This document shows positions 16,785 through 25,861 of a stretch of DNA of 64,000 nucleotides, piece by piece. The notes beneath the pieces are model-generated. The model saw nothing but the letters and a program-made list of their open reading frames with translations, had not been told where the DNA came from and did not search any database. Position 1 is the first letter of the stretch, and every line of letters begins with the position of its first letter. The DNA is from Zobellia barbeyronii (GTDB taxonomy: Bacteria; Bacteroidota; Bacteroidia; Flavobacteriales; Flavobacteriaceae), in assembly GCF_018603515.1 (NCBI RefSeq), contig NZ_JACATN010000002.1, positions 620,001 through 684,000 on the forward strand. Direction: 5' to 3'. The position numbers and the translations under genes were made by a program.

Positions 16785-16818
16785 CTTCGGGGGATAATGG
16801 TTAGTGTTTACGTAATAA

Positions 16819-17634
16819 TCATCCTTTCTTTTGTATCTCAACTTGATGTGGGTAAGGAATTTCAATTCCAGCTTTATCAAGTGCTAACTTACAGTTTTCT
16901 AAAGTTCCAAAATATACATCCCAGTAATCTTCTGGCTTACAGAACGGGCGTACTGCAAAATTTACTGAGCTATCTGCCAATTCAGAAACGTTTACAGATG
17001 GAGCAGGGTCTTTCAATACCTTTGGATCTGCTAAAAGAACATTAAGCAGAACTTCTTTTGCTGTTTTAATGTCTTCACCGTAACCAACTCCTATAGTAGT
17101 ATCAACTCTCATTTTACCTTCGGCAGTATAGTTAATTATATTTCCGTTAGCCATTGCGCCATTAGGTATAATGGCCAATTTGTTATCAGGCGTAATAAGT
17201 TTAGTAGTGAAAATTTCTATCTCCTTCACAACTCCAAGTGCTCCTTGTGCTTCTACCAAATCGCCAATTTTATAAGGCTTGAAGATAATGATCAAAACCC
17301 CGCCTGCAAAATTGGATAAGGAACCTTGCAGTGCAAGACCTATTGCCAAACCTGCTGCTGCAATTATAGCGGCAAAACTTGTAGTCTCTACTCCTAACTT
17401 AGAAATTACCGTAATTATCAAGAAAATAGTCAAGGCCCATTTTACTAGGCTCAATAAAAATTTCTGCAGAGACTTATCGTACTCTTGTTTTGTCATTCCT
17501 TTTTGAACAACCTTAACTATCTTTTTTATAACCCATGAACCAATAATGTAAATTACGATTGCCCCTATTACTTTAGGTCCGTAATCAACGGCGAATTCAA
17601 TACCTTTATTCATCCATACTTCTGCTTGTTCCAT
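16819..17634 (-). CDS. Small-conductance mechanosensitive channel (MscS family)
   Basis: This 271-residue inner-membrane channel opens under membrane tension and protects against hypo-osmotic shock. It has three predicted transmembrane helices; the pore-lining third helix reads SFAAIIAAAGLAIGLALQGS and continues LSNFAGGVLIIIFKPYKIGD, the MscS hallmark with small residues at helix contacts. The C-terminal soluble vestibule contains IFTTKLITPDNKLAIIPNG and ends FKLALDKAGIEIPYPHQ-like. The length is close to the E. coli minimal MscS (286). It is monocistronic between two terminators. Confidence 0.95.
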   Translation of the reverse strand: MEQAEVWMNKGIEFAVDYGPKVIGAIVIYIIGSWVIKKIVKVVQKGMTKQEYDKSLQKFLLSLVKWALTIFLIITVISKLGVETTSFAAIIAAAGLAIGLALQGSLSNFAGGVLIIIFKPYKIGDLVEAQGALGVVKEIEIFTTKLITPDNKLAIIPNGAMANGNIINYTAEGKMRVDTTIGVGYGEDIKTAKEVLLNVLLADPKVLKDPAPSVNVSELADSSVNFAVRPFCKPEDYWDVYFGTLENCKLALDKAGIEIPYPHQVEIQKKG

Positions 17635-17720
17635 AATCGTTTCTCGTGTTAAGGGTTAATGCTTTAATATTTAAGACACCCGATTTATCTAAAGGTCACT
17701 AAAAACTTTAAATTTTATTC

Positions 17721-17758
17721 AAAAAAAAAACAAACCAGTCAATTTGGTTTGTTTTTTT
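17721..17758 (-). terminator. Terminator of the sigma/DUF4252 operon
   Basis: An ACAAACCA / TGGTTTGT stem with an A-run on the left and T-run on the right lies about 20 bp beyond the last DUF4252 stop and separates that operon from mscS. Confidence 0.85.
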
Positions 17759-17779
17759 AAGCGAAACATGTTGTTGTTT

Positions 17780-18316
17780 TTACTTCATATAGTCCATGAC
17801 CTTAGATAGTTCATCTCCTTTAAACTCTGATTTTTCTAAAGCTTGAACAAACTGAATCATTTTTGCCGGATTCATGTTTTTTCCTAAAACCCGAACAACT
17901 AAAAAGCCTTTATCTTCATTATCTCCGTAAATCACCACCTCATCAATGGCATCTTCGTCTCCAAGATACTTGATTGTGGCCCTACCAAAATCCGTATTCA
18001 TTTTCATGAGCTCCGTGAAGTCTTCACTCTTTAAAATAGACTTTATAATAGTTTGCTCTTTCAGAAAGTCGGCTTGGTTTGCTTCAGTTTTCTTAAAAGC
18101 CAGAACATTTAGCTTTTTTAATGAGCCAAGACTCTCTTTTTGTTCTGAAGACAATTGCGCCTCCCTTATATTCAAAAGGCCTACCGGCAAATCTAAAGTC
18201 AAAAAATTAGGGTTCTCAGAATTTGTTACATAATACTGTTGTAAGCTAGGTGTGGAATTACAAGCACTTACAATACATAGTAGCAGGATAGCTATAACCA
18301 TTGTTATTCTTTTCAT
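17780..18316 (-). CDS. DUF4252 lipoprotein
   Basis: This 178-residue protein has a lipoprotein signal (LLLCIVSAC, cysteine at about 19). The mature part resembles the two upstream DUF4252 proteins: LPVGLLNIREAQLS, then ADFLKEQTIIKSILKSEDFTELMKMN, and KMIQFVQALEKSEFKGDEL near the end. It is the most divergent of the three and the only one with a lipid-anchor cysteine. It is the last gene of the ECF sigma cluster. The function of DUF4252 is not known; the position suggests an envelope protein made when the sigma factor is active. Confidence 0.85.
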   Translation of the reverse strand: MKRITMVIAILLLCIVSACNSTPSLQQYYVTNSENPNFLTLDLPVGLLNIREAQLSSEQKESLGSLKKLNVLAFKKTEANQADFLKEQTIIKSILKSEDFTELMKMNTDFGRATIKYLGDEDAIDEVVIYGDNEDKGFLVVRVLGKNMNPAKMIQFVQALEKSEFKGDELSKVMDYMK

Positions 18317-18360
18317 ATAAATGTCTTTAGGGTATTGAATTAGACTTAGAGGGTGTTCTT

Positions 18361-18906
18361 TTACCTTCCTCCTACTTCGTTTAACTCTTCAGGAAGATTC
18401 ATCTTTCTAGTCAGTGCTCCAATTTTGTTCAAATCTATATCTCCGGTCATAGATACCAATACACTTTCAAATTTTCTATTGCCCATATCTAGCTCATCGC
18501 TATTAATATCGGACACGAACAACAAAAGCTCACTAACATGATCTTCATCTCTTCCTTCTTTAATATAGAACTTTACAGTAGCATCTTTGTCCTTCACTCT
18601 CATCAGCTCTTCTAGGTTAGAAGATTTTAGATACTTTTTAACCGTTTTACCCATATCCTCGGATATTCCAGCATCTTCGGTAATAAATACCTTAATACCA
18701 TCCAAGCCTTGGGCTATAGAAGCAAAATCTTGAGAATCTTGATCACTCTCGTCAAAAGCAGCTATATTACCCGCTAGTCTAATCATACTTTTGTTTACGG
18801 TAACAGAACCTACATTCTTCATGTTATCATATTTGTCAAACATAGATTGAGAAATTCCAAAAAATGGTAATATTACTAGTACTAAAAATACACTTAGCTT
18901 TTTCAT
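18361..18906 (-). CDS. DUF4252 secreted protein (middle copy)
   Basis: This 181-residue protein has a cleavable signal peptide (MKKLSVFLVLVILPFFGISQ). It is closely similar to the upstream copy at 18966-19511: both contain SMFDKYD/SLFDKYED, KVFITEDAGIS/KVFITEDKSIS, LEELMRVKDKDA, VKFYI and DHVSELL, and both finish GDIDLNKIG then MNLPEELNE. The pair is an evident tandem duplication. It lies 59 bp downstream of its paralogue in the sigma operon. Function unknown. Confidence 0.87.
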   Translation of the reverse strand: MKKLSVFLVLVILPFFGISQSMFDKYDNMKNVGSVTVNKSMIRLAGNIAAFDESDQDSQDFASIAQGLDGIKVFITEDAGISEDMGKTVKKYLKSSNLEELMRVKDKDATVKFYIKEGRDEDHVSELLLFVSDINSDELDMGNRKFESVLVSMTGDIDLNKIGALTRKMNLPEELNEVGGR

Positions 18907-18965
18907 GATTGTTCGTTTTAAGATTAATGCTTGTTTTTGATTATTGATTGATGATGATTAATTTA

Positions 18966-19511
18966 CTATCTATTCTTACCTGCCTCGTTCAACTCTTCTG
19001 GCAAGTTCATTTTTTTTGTTAAAGAACCTATCTTGTTCAGGTCTATATCTCCTGTTAACGATAACAGTACAGTTTCAAACTTTCTACCGTTTACATCTAC
19101 ATTTACGTTGTTTATACCTGTCACGAACATTAGAAGCTCGCTAACGTGGTCATCGTCTTTACCAGCACGGATATAGAACTTAACGTTAGCATCTTTATCT
19201 TTTACACGCATAAGCTCTTCTAACTTAGCTGATTTAAGATATTTCTCTACGGACAATTTCATGTCTGTAGAAATAGACTTGTCCTCAGTAATGAAAACCT
19301 TTAAGTTATTTAAACTCTTAGCTATATCCATAAAATCTTTTGCTTCTGGATCATCTACCTCAACGTCTATTTTACTCAGTAAATTAAACATGCTACGGTT
19401 TACAACTACCGCACTTACCTCATCTAGGTCTTCATATTTATCAAATAGGGACTGTGAAAAGCCCATTACCGGCAACACCGCTACTATTAGTACAATTAAT
19501 ATCTGTTTCAT
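18966..19511 (-). CDS. DUF4252 secreted protein (first copy)
   Basis: This 181-residue exported protein begins MKQILIVLIVAVLPVMGFSQ, a signal peptide. Its mature part carries the DUF4252 pattern SAVVVNRSMFNLLSKI, LKVFITEDKSIS, LEELMRVKDKDANVKFYIRA and GDIDLNKIGSLTKKMNLPEE. It is the near-identical partner of the next gene and lies 16 bp after the putative anti-sigma gene, so it is very likely in the same transcript. It has no lipobox cysteine and should be free in the periplasm or outside. Confidence 0.88.
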   Translation of the reverse strand: MKQILIVLIVAVLPVMGFSQSLFDKYEDLDEVSAVVVNRSMFNLLSKIDVEVDDPEAKDFMDIAKSLNNLKVFITEDKSISTDMKLSVEKYLKSAKLEELMRVKDKDANVKFYIRAGKDDDHVSELLMFVTGINNVNVDVNGRKFETVLLSLTGDIDLNKIGSLTKKMNLPEELNEAGKNR

Positions 19512-19527
19512 TTCTCGGGTTTTAATT

Positions 19528-19977
19528 TTAATTCTTATTATAAATTTTTTGTTTTGCTACAACAAACTCATTGAGGTATCCTATTTTTTCCGTACCTCTT
19601 TCCATATTATGACTAAGCATGTCCAACGCTTTTTTTGTTTCGTTGTAGGCATAAAGAGCCTGTTGCTGCTCTAGTTCCTTTTCGTCATAATAATTTTTTC
19701 CTAAATACACTCCGAACATTAGCATAACTGCTGCTGCAATAGACATCCATTTATAGAAATTTTTACTAGTACCTTTTGTTTCAGGCTCCAATAAAACTTC
19801 CTTGGAAAACTGCTCTTTTTTAGCTCCGTCCATAAAACTGAACAAAGGAATATATTGTTGCAGGTTCTCAGGTATATCCTTTTTAGAAAAATACGTTCGG
19901 AGCAGCTTTTCTTCTGCAACTGTTGTATCTGCTTCAAAGTACTTTTCAAGCAATTTTTCTATTTTATCCAATTCCAT
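19528..19977 (-). CDS. Putative anti-sigma factor, single-pass membrane protein
   Basis: This 149-residue protein starts MELDKIEKLLEKYFEADTT, a short acidic-helical N-domain, followed by one transmembrane segment at about residues 74-92 (KWMSIAAAVMLMFGVYLGK) and a coiled, charged C-terminal part. The order is that of a type II membrane anti-sigma factor with a cytosolic N-terminus. It overlaps the sigma-factor gene by 14 bp, strong evidence of coupling. I infer the role from topology and gene position; no zinc-binding HxxxCxxC motif is visible. Confidence 0.75.
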   Translation of the reverse strand: MELDKIEKLLEKYFEADTTVAEEKLLRTYFSKKDIPENLQQYIPLFSFMDGAKKEQFSKEVLLEPETKGTSKNFYKWMSIAAAVMLMFGVYLGKNYYDEKELEQQQALYAYNETKKALDMLSHNMERGTEKIGYLNEFVVAKQKIYNKN

Positions 19978-20473
19978 AACTGTGTTTTTGTATTAATTTT
20001 TCCCTCACGGTCTTCCTTGCCCTAGACAAAGCTACTCTTACCGCTGTTGGCTGCATTTCTAACATTTTGGCAATCTCATCATAGTCATATTCTTCTACGT
20101 CTCTCAACTGCAATACCATTTTTTGCTGTTCAGGTAAATCGTCCATTATTTTTTCTACCCATGAAACACTATCGTTTGCTTCTATCTTTTTTTGTAACGA
20201 GCTCCCTTTTTCTTCATAATTGGTATGAACTAGTTTTAAATTCCCAGCCTGCTTAGATTTTAATCTGTCTAAGCAAAAGTTTTTGGTCATCGTCATAGCA
20301 AAAGCTTCAACACTTTTATATTGCTCTATACTCTTGTTCTTAGTCCATAGCTTCAATAGAATCTCTTGCGTGGCATCTTCTGCTTCTTCCCTAGACACCA
20401 ACAACCGTTTTGCCAAACGATATAACTTGTCTTGAAAAGGGCCAATAATTTTTATAAAATCTGCCTGTTGCAT
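19964..20473 (-). CDS. ECF-type RNA polymerase sigma factor
   Basis: This 169-residue sigma-70 family protein has region 2 at about residues 10-75 (LYRLAKRLLVSREEAEDATQ, then LLKLW) and region 4 at about 108-160 (LPEQQKMVLQLRDVEEYDYD, EIAKMLEM, AVRVALSRARK), with no regions 1 or 3, as expected for extracytoplasmic-function sigma factors. It heads the operon with a putative membrane anti-sigma factor and three DUF4252 genes. Its stimulus and promoter are unknown. A divergent gap of about 240 bp separates it from the S41 peptidase genes, which might be under its control. Confidence 0.93.
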   Translation of the reverse strand: MQQADFIKIIGPFQDKLYRLAKRLLVSREEAEDATQEILLKLWTKNKSIEQYKSVEAFAMTMTKNFCLDRLKSKQAGNLKLVHTNYEEKGSSLQKKIEANDSVSWVEKIMDDLPEQQKMVLQLRDVEEYDYDEIAKMLEMQPTAVRVALSRARKTVREKLIQKHSYGIG

Positions 20474-20710
20474 TCTAATGGTCTGGTTATTATAAACACT
20501 TTTTAAAGGTGCTACATAAGGAAGACGAGCTACTCTTAATTATGTTACAAATATTTTTTATATTTTAGTTATGTAAGTAATTACTACAACCTTTTACTAA
20601 CTATCTACGTATACTAACTTAGTACCTTTAATTTAGACTCCCCCGTTATATTATCATCATTCTTTTGGAACGGTAATTGATTTGGTAGTTTTATCGCATA
20701 ATAAAAAACT

Positions 20711-22213
20711 ATGAAAAAGTACCTCTTATTGTTCCTTGTTACAGGATTTTTATTTATTAGTTGTAAAAATGACGATAACATTTTTCCAGAGGAAGTTAAA
20801 ACAGCAGCCGACTATCCTGCACAACATTTTATGTATCAGGTAATGAATGAATGGTATTTTTGGCAAGCCGATGTCCACAACCTCGCCGATGATAAATTTG
20901 GAGGTTCTAATGATCCTGATTATATTTCTTTCTTAGCTTCAGAATCCAACCCAAGTGATTTTTTCTATAATGACCTTGCCTATAACCATAAAGAATCTGT
21001 AGGAGATAACGCCTCTGCGACAGACAGGTTTAGTATTGCCGTTGAAAACTACAAAGACCTTGTAAATTCTTTGCAAGGCATTTCTAGTAGCAATGGTTTA
21101 GAATTTAACCTTTATCGGGCAAGTAACAATGATATTTTTGGTGTTGTAACTTATATCTTACCGGATTCAGATGCCTCCGCGAAGGATATTGCAAGAGGTG
21201 ACGTCTTTAACGGAGTAGACGGACAAGCTTTGACAGATAGCAATTTGGGAGATTTACTTTTTGGTGATAATGCGAGTTATACTCTAAATATGGCAGATTT
21301 TTCGGGAGATTCTGTCATAGGCAATGGTAAAGAAGTAGCTCTGACCAAGATTGAGAATTTTTCAGAAAATCCTATACATATTAATAAAATCATTGAGCAG
21401 AACGGAAAGAAAATAGGCTACTTAATGTATAATAGTTTTCTAGCCGCCTATGACGATCAATTAAATACTGTTTTTGGCGAATTTAAAGCAGAAAACATTG
21501 ACGAGTTAATTTTAGATTTTAGATATAACGGAGGTGGTAGAGTCACCTCTGCAATTCAAATGGCAAGCGCTGTTTATGGAACGGAAACGGACCAGCTATT
21601 TTTAAGAGCGCGTTACAATAATAAAAAAATGGCAATTTTGGCGGGAGACGATAATTTTACGGATAAAACCTTTGATAGTAAAATAGATCTTAACACACTT
21701 AATTTAAAAAAAGTATATATCATTGCTACGGACCGAACAGCATCTTCCAGTGAATTGGTAATGAACGGTCTGGCTCCATATGTAGATGTTGTACATATAG
21801 GCGAAGTGACAGTGGGTAAAAGTGAGTTTTCTAATACCTTTGTTGATGACCCTGACCCTTCAACTGGTTACTTCTATACAGGAAATAACGATAGTAACAT
21901 TAACCCTAATAATCAATGGGGAATTCAACCCTTATTAGGTAAGAATGAAAATGCAGATGGGTTCTCTGATTATGAAAATGGGTTAATACCTGATTACGAA
22001 ATACCAGAAGATATTGAAAATCTAGGTATGCTAGGAGATGTAGACGAGCCCCTTTTGGCATTAACATTATCTGTAATTTCTGGCAATACCGCTAAAAGAA
22101 ATTTCAACCATGGTTCTTTCTCTAAATCATTTGCTCACTCAAGAATATTTTCTTTAACAAACAATTCTATGGTTATGGATGGATTACTAAAACCGTTAAA
22201 ATCAGAAAACTGA
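20711..22213 (+). CDS. S41 family C-terminal-processing-like peptidase, surface lipoprotein (first copy)
   Basis: This 500-residue protein has a lipoprotein signal (LLLFLVTGFLFISC) followed by KNDDN, an acidic stretch that fits the Bacteroidota lipoprotein surface-export signal. A PDZ-like part (about 140-200, GDVFNGVDGQAL) precedes the S41 catalytic domain, which shows DFRYNGGG and then DRTASSSELVMNG. The catalytic Ser and the Lys of VTVGKSEF are 25 residues apart, as in Tsp/CtpA, so the Ser-Lys dyad looks intact. It is followed after 79 bp by a close paralogue. Substrate unknown. Confidence 0.9.
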   Translation: MKKYLLLFLVTGFLFISCKNDDNIFPEEVKTAADYPAQHFMYQVMNEWYFWQADVHNLADDKFGGSNDPDYISFLASESNPSDFFYNDLAYNHKESVGDNASATDRFSIAVENYKDLVNSLQGISSSNGLEFNLYRASNNDIFGVVTYILPDSDASAKDIARGDVFNGVDGQALTDSNLGDLLFGDNASYTLNMADFSGDSVIGNGKEVALTKIENFSENPIHINKIIEQNGKKIGYLMYNSFLAAYDDQLNTVFGEFKAENIDELILDFRYNGGGRVTSAIQMASAVYGTETDQLFLRARYNNKKMAILAGDDNFTDKTFDSKIDLNTLNLKKVYIIATDRTASSSELVMNGLAPYVDVVHIGEVTVGKSEFSNTFVDDPDPSTGYFYTGNNDSNINPNNQWGIQPLLGKNENADGFSDYENGLIPDYEIPEDIENLGMLGDVDEPLLALTLSVISGNTAKRNFNHGSFSKSFAHSRIFSLTNNSMVMDGLLKPLKSEN

Positions 22214-22292
22214 AAATAAGATGGATTTTTTTACGTTGTGATATTCTATTACGGTGTTCCTTAAAACTCCCCTTTAAACTATATCAGCAATC

Positions 22293-23780
22293 ATGAAAAA
22301 AAGCGTAACGACAGGATTATTTCTTTCACTTTTTCTAATATTTTCTTGTTCAGAAAACGACGATTTTAGCATTCCTGATACAGTAGACCCTGACCCAGAT
22401 GCAGGGGTTGAAGTACAAGATTTTATGTGGAAAGCCATGAACTTTTGGTATTTCTGGCAATCTGATGTAGAAAACTTATCTGACGCAAACTTCCCCAACA
22501 CGCCTGAAGGCTCTGTAATTTATACAGAATTTCTTTCTTCTGAATCAGACCCAGGAAAATTCTTTGATGATAAATTACTTTTTTCTGAGGATAGGTTTAG
22601 TTTCTTTTCAGATGATTATGTAGAGCTTACACAGTCTTTAGCCGGTATTTCTAAAAGCAACGGACTTATGTTTGGCTTGGTAAGACAGAAAGCAAATAAC
22701 AGTGAACTTTATGGCTACGTGCAATACATTGTGCCTAATTCAAATGCATCAACCAAAAATATAAAACGTGGAGACCTTTTTACCGGTGTGAACGGAACTA
22801 CCCTTACCGATCAAAATTACATATCTCTCCTTTTTGGAGATAGTGATTCTTACACACTAAATATGGCAAGCATAGTTGGAGAAAATGCCGAGCCTAACGG
22901 AAATGACATTCAATTAACTAAAGAAGTAGATCTTAGAGAAAACCCTATTTTTTTGGATGAAATCATAGAAATACAAGATAGTAAAATTGGTTATCTAGCA
23001 TACACTGGTTTTACAAACGAATACGATGAACAGCTTAATACCGTTTTTGGAAGATTTAAGTCTAGTGGTGTAAATGAATTGGTATTAGACCTTCGTTACA
23101 ACCCTGGAGGCTCTGTTAATACGGCAGTTCTTTTATCTAGTATGATATACGGCACTAATTCAAAAGATGTCTTCCTTAAAGCCCTTTATAATGAAAAATA
23201 TCAAAAAGTATTAGATGACAGCGATACTGAACTAAGACGCTTTTTTGCTGAAAAAACAGGGAAAGGAACGGCTATAAATACTTTAAATTTAAAAAAAGTA
23301 TACATCTTAACCACAACAGGAACTGCCTCTGCAAGTGAGTTAATTATAAACGGACTAAGACCCTATATGGATATTGTTCAAATAGGTGAAACCACACGTG
23401 GAAAAAATGAATTTTCTGTCACTATGGTAGATGATAGAGGTAATAACTACATCTACAGCGCAGAAAGAGCTAGTAAAATTAACTCAAAGAACAAATGGGC
23501 TATTCAACCTTTATTGGGAAGAAATGAAAATGCAGAAGGATTTTCAAATTTTACCAGTGGACTTTTACCGGATGAACCATTACAAGAAGACATTACAAAC
23601 ATGGGCGTGTTAGGTGATTTAAAAGAACCATATCTAGCAAAAGCTATAGAATTGATAACTGGCTCCTCTGCCAAAGGTATACAGAAAGTTGAGCTACCCA
23701 TTGAAACTATGACAAGCTCAAAAATGTTTACCCCTCTAAAAGATAATATGTATGTTACCGACCCACCTATAATCTGGTAA
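22293..23780 (+). CDS. S41 family peptidase, surface lipoprotein (second copy)
   Basis: This 495-residue paralogue of the preceding gene starts with a lipoprotein signal (LFLSLFLIFSC) followed by SENDDF. It shares FMWKAMNFWYFWQSDVENL with the first copy, a PDZ-like region (GDLFTGVNG) and the S41 core: DLRYNPGGSVNTA and GTASASELIINGL, with the dyad lysine 25 residues after the catalytic Ser (ETTRGKNEF). The family cuts near protein C-termini; being on the surface, the pair more likely degrades external proteins. It ends at a strong bidirectional terminator. Confidence 0.9.
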   Translation: MKKSVTTGLFLSLFLIFSCSENDDFSIPDTVDPDPDAGVEVQDFMWKAMNFWYFWQSDVENLSDANFPNTPEGSVIYTEFLSSESDPGKFFDDKLLFSEDRFSFFSDDYVELTQSLAGISKSNGLMFGLVRQKANNSELYGYVQYIVPNSNASTKNIKRGDLFTGVNGTTLTDQNYISLLFGDSDSYTLNMASIVGENAEPNGNDIQLTKEVDLRENPIFLDEIIEIQDSKIGYLAYTGFTNEYDEQLNTVFGRFKSSGVNELVLDLRYNPGGSVNTAVLLSSMIYGTNSKDVFLKALYNEKYQKVLDDSDTELRRFFAEKTGKGTAINTLNLKKVYILTTTGTASASELIINGLRPYMDIVQIGETTRGKNEFSVTMVDDRGNNYIYSAERASKINSKNKWAIQPLLGRNENAEGFSNFTSGLLPDEPLQEDITNMGVLGDLKEPYLAKAIELITGSSAKGIQKVELPIETMTSSKMFTPLKDNMYVTDPPIIW

Positions 23781-23798
23781 TTTGATATAACTAAGAAC

Positions 23799-23835
23799 AA
23801 AAAAGCGGCCTGTTTAAAACAGGCCGCTTTTTTAT
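23799..23835. terminator. Bidirectional terminator after the S41 genes
   Basis: AAGCGGCCTGTTT and AAACAGGCCGCTT form a 13-bp stem with a minimal loop, with an A-run to the left and a T-run to the right. It serves both the S41 pair and the convergent B12 operon. Confidence 0.94.
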
Positions 23836-23852
23836 TTAATTAATATTTTTTT

Positions 23853-24779
23853 TTAGAATTCGTAAAACTTTTGGTACTTGCGTTTTAAACGCGTTGGTAC
23901 GGAGATAACCTCTGGGTGAAACAATCCTGCCAACAATTCTATACCATCCACCAACGTTCCTGCAGATGATTGGGTGAACAAATCAAAATCAGTTATAAAT
24001 ACCTGTTGATTCTGAACTGCTTCCAATGAATTCCACCCATCTTTTAAAAGTAATAAGTGCATTTCTGTCATTGTTCTTTTCATACTAAATCCGCATGGGG
24101 CTATGACAATCACTTCTGGATTGTACGCTAAAATATCTTCCCAAGAAATAACCCCGCTATTCCCAGATGGATTAGATAACATATCTACACCACCGGCAAA
24201 ATCTATCTGATGAGGAATCCAATGTCCACAATTATAAATAGGTTCCAACCATTCTAACAACAACACCCTCTTTTTAGGAGCCTTGGATGCTATTATGGTA
24301 TCCATAACATGATTAACACGATCATTTAACTTTATTAAATATGCGTAAGCAACCTCTTCTTTATCCAATGCTTTTGCTATAGTAACGGCATTTTGAAAAA
24401 CATCATCAAAACCCATAGGACTAATAGAAATGAGCTCTGGCTGTTTATCAAGATTTGCAACGGCTGCTGCCGTACATTCCGTATCAATCTGGCAAACATC
24501 GCACATATCTTGCGTGAAGATGATATCAGGGGCTATTTCGGCAAGCGCTTGTTCGTCTACATAATAAAGTTTCTTCCCTTCTTTTTTACTTTCAGAAAAA
24601 AAGACATCTATCTGTTTACTTGTATAGTTCTTACCTTCTAAGATACACCGCACTACTGGCTTTTTCTCTTTCAGCGCTTGTGGTGGACATTCAAACGTAA
24701 TACCATACAAATGTTCTTGCAAACCCATATCATAGAGCATTTGCGTAACAGCAGGCATAAAAGAACAGACTTTAAGCAT
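23853..24779 (-). CDS. BtuF-like cobalamin-binding protein without signal peptide
   Basis: This 308-residue protein has the two-lobed periplasmic-binding fold of the BtuF/FecB group: LKVCSFMPAVTQMLYDMGLQ at the N-terminus, PDIIFTQDMCDVCQIDTEC in the first lobe and NPEVIVIAPCGFS in the second. There is no signal peptide or lipobox, so it should be cytoplasmic. The CDVCQ motif is typical of a B12-associated subfamily often labelled cobalamin-binding protein. It is third in the riboswitch-controlled unit after btuB and btuG, five bases after btuG. A role in cytosolic handling of corrinoids, rather than transport, is inferred. Confidence 0.85.
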   Translation of the reverse strand: MLKVCSFMPAVTQMLYDMGLQEHLYGITFECPPQALKEKKPVVRCILEGKNYTSKQIDVFFSESKKEGKKLYYVDEQALAEIAPDIIFTQDMCDVCQIDTECTAAAVANLDKQPELISISPMGFDDVFQNAVTIAKALDKEEVAYAYLIKLNDRVNHVMDTIIASKAPKKRVLLLEWLEPIYNCGHWIPHQIDFAGGVDMLSNPSGNSGVISWEDILAYNPEVIVIAPCGFSMKRTMTEMHLLLLKDGWNSLEAVQNQQVFITDFDLFTQSSAGTLVDGIELLAGLFHPEVISVPTRLKRKYQKFYEF

Positions 24780-24784
24780 TGTAT

Positions 24785-25849
24785 TTAATTAAAATATATA
24801 CCTCCTGGAATTATGCCTACAGAAATAGTGTTGGTTAATTCCTTGGTATTTAAATCATATATAAACAAATCTCCTTTACTAGCATAATCTTTTGCATCTG
24901 TACCGTAAAGTTTACCGTCATTAACAGTCATACTGTAAAACGAGACATTATTTAAAAAAGCTTCAGTTGGCAAAGCATCCAATCCAGATTCAAATGTATA
25001 AACAGCATTAGACATCCCAAAATAAAATGTATCATCTTCCACACTTAAATCGCCAGGATGTTCTGTAGTTTCAAAATCAAAAGTCTGTACTATACTATTA
25101 TCTGATGTATTAATTTCCGTAAGTGTTCCATTGGTTTCTTCTCCTGTATATTCTGGCGCACCACCACTTAATACCCATAAGTTTCCGGAGGTATCCCATT
25201 GCATAGAGTTAGGAAAATCTCCAACAGTAAGTGTGGATGATACAACATCCGTAGAAGCATCAATAATAGAAACCTTATTATTTTGACCAAATGCTCCTTG
25301 ATGTGCTACATATACAAAATCTGAGTTCGAAGTAATTGCTTCTGGTCCTAACTCAACAGGAATAGAACTTGAAACTACATTAGCATTCAAATCAATAATC
25401 GAAACATAATCATCCGTCTCATCGGCTGAATCTCCCCAATTGGTAACATACCCTTTGCCGTTAGCTACGGTCATATACCTAGGGTTTAAAAGCCCCTCTT
25501 CTATTACGGCCTCGCTTTTAAAAGTATACCGATTGACCACATGAATTTTATGTGAATTATTAACCACAATATAAGCTCGTTCTTCGTCAAAAGCGATAGA
25601 TTGAACAATATTACCGAGGTCTTCATTATTTTCTAATTTAAAAATAGCATCTTTTACTAGTAATGAATCGTTGGATATATAAGTTACCGTTCCGCTACCG
25701 TTGTTAAAGGGGCCTTCATTTACTATTAATATTCCATTCTGGTAATCTCCCTTCACTTCTTCAATTACAACTCCATCGTCATCATTTGAACAGCTAACTA
25801 CAAATAAAGCCGCCATGGCTACTAAAACTGATACTTTGTTGATTTTCAT
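24785..25849 (-). CDS. btuG: BtuG-like surface B12-binding beta-propeller lipoprotein
   Basis: This 354-residue YncE/DUF5074-like seven-bladed propeller has a lipoprotein signal (AALFVVSC, Cys20) followed by SNDDDG, an acidic surface-export signal. Repeated blades read like NPRYMTVANGKGYVTNWGDS, GPEAITSNSDFVYVAH and FPNSMQWDTSGNLWVLSGG. In Bacteroides, BtuG is a surface lipoprotein that caps BtuB and binds vitamin B12 with extreme affinity. Here the gene lies directly after the TonB receptor (12 bp) under a cobalamin riboswitch, which makes the same role very likely. Confidence 0.86.
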   Translation of the reverse strand: MKINKVSVLVAMAALFVVSCSNDDDGVVIEEVKGDYQNGILIVNEGPFNNGSGTVTYISNDSLLVKDAIFKLENNEDLGNIVQSIAFDEERAYIVVNNSHKIHVVNRYTFKSEAVIEEGLLNPRYMTVANGKGYVTNWGDSADETDDYVSIIDLNANVVSSSIPVELGPEAITSNSDFVYVAHQGAFGQNNKVSIIDASTDVVSSTLTVGDFPNSMQWDTSGNLWVLSGGAPEYTGEETNGTLTEINTSDNSIVQTFDFETTEHPGDLSVEDDTFYFGMSNAVYTFESGLDALPTEAFLNNVSFYSMTVNDGKLYGTDAKDYASKGDLFIYDLNTKELTNTISVGIIPGGIYFN

Positions 25850-25861
25850 TTTGTTCTACTT

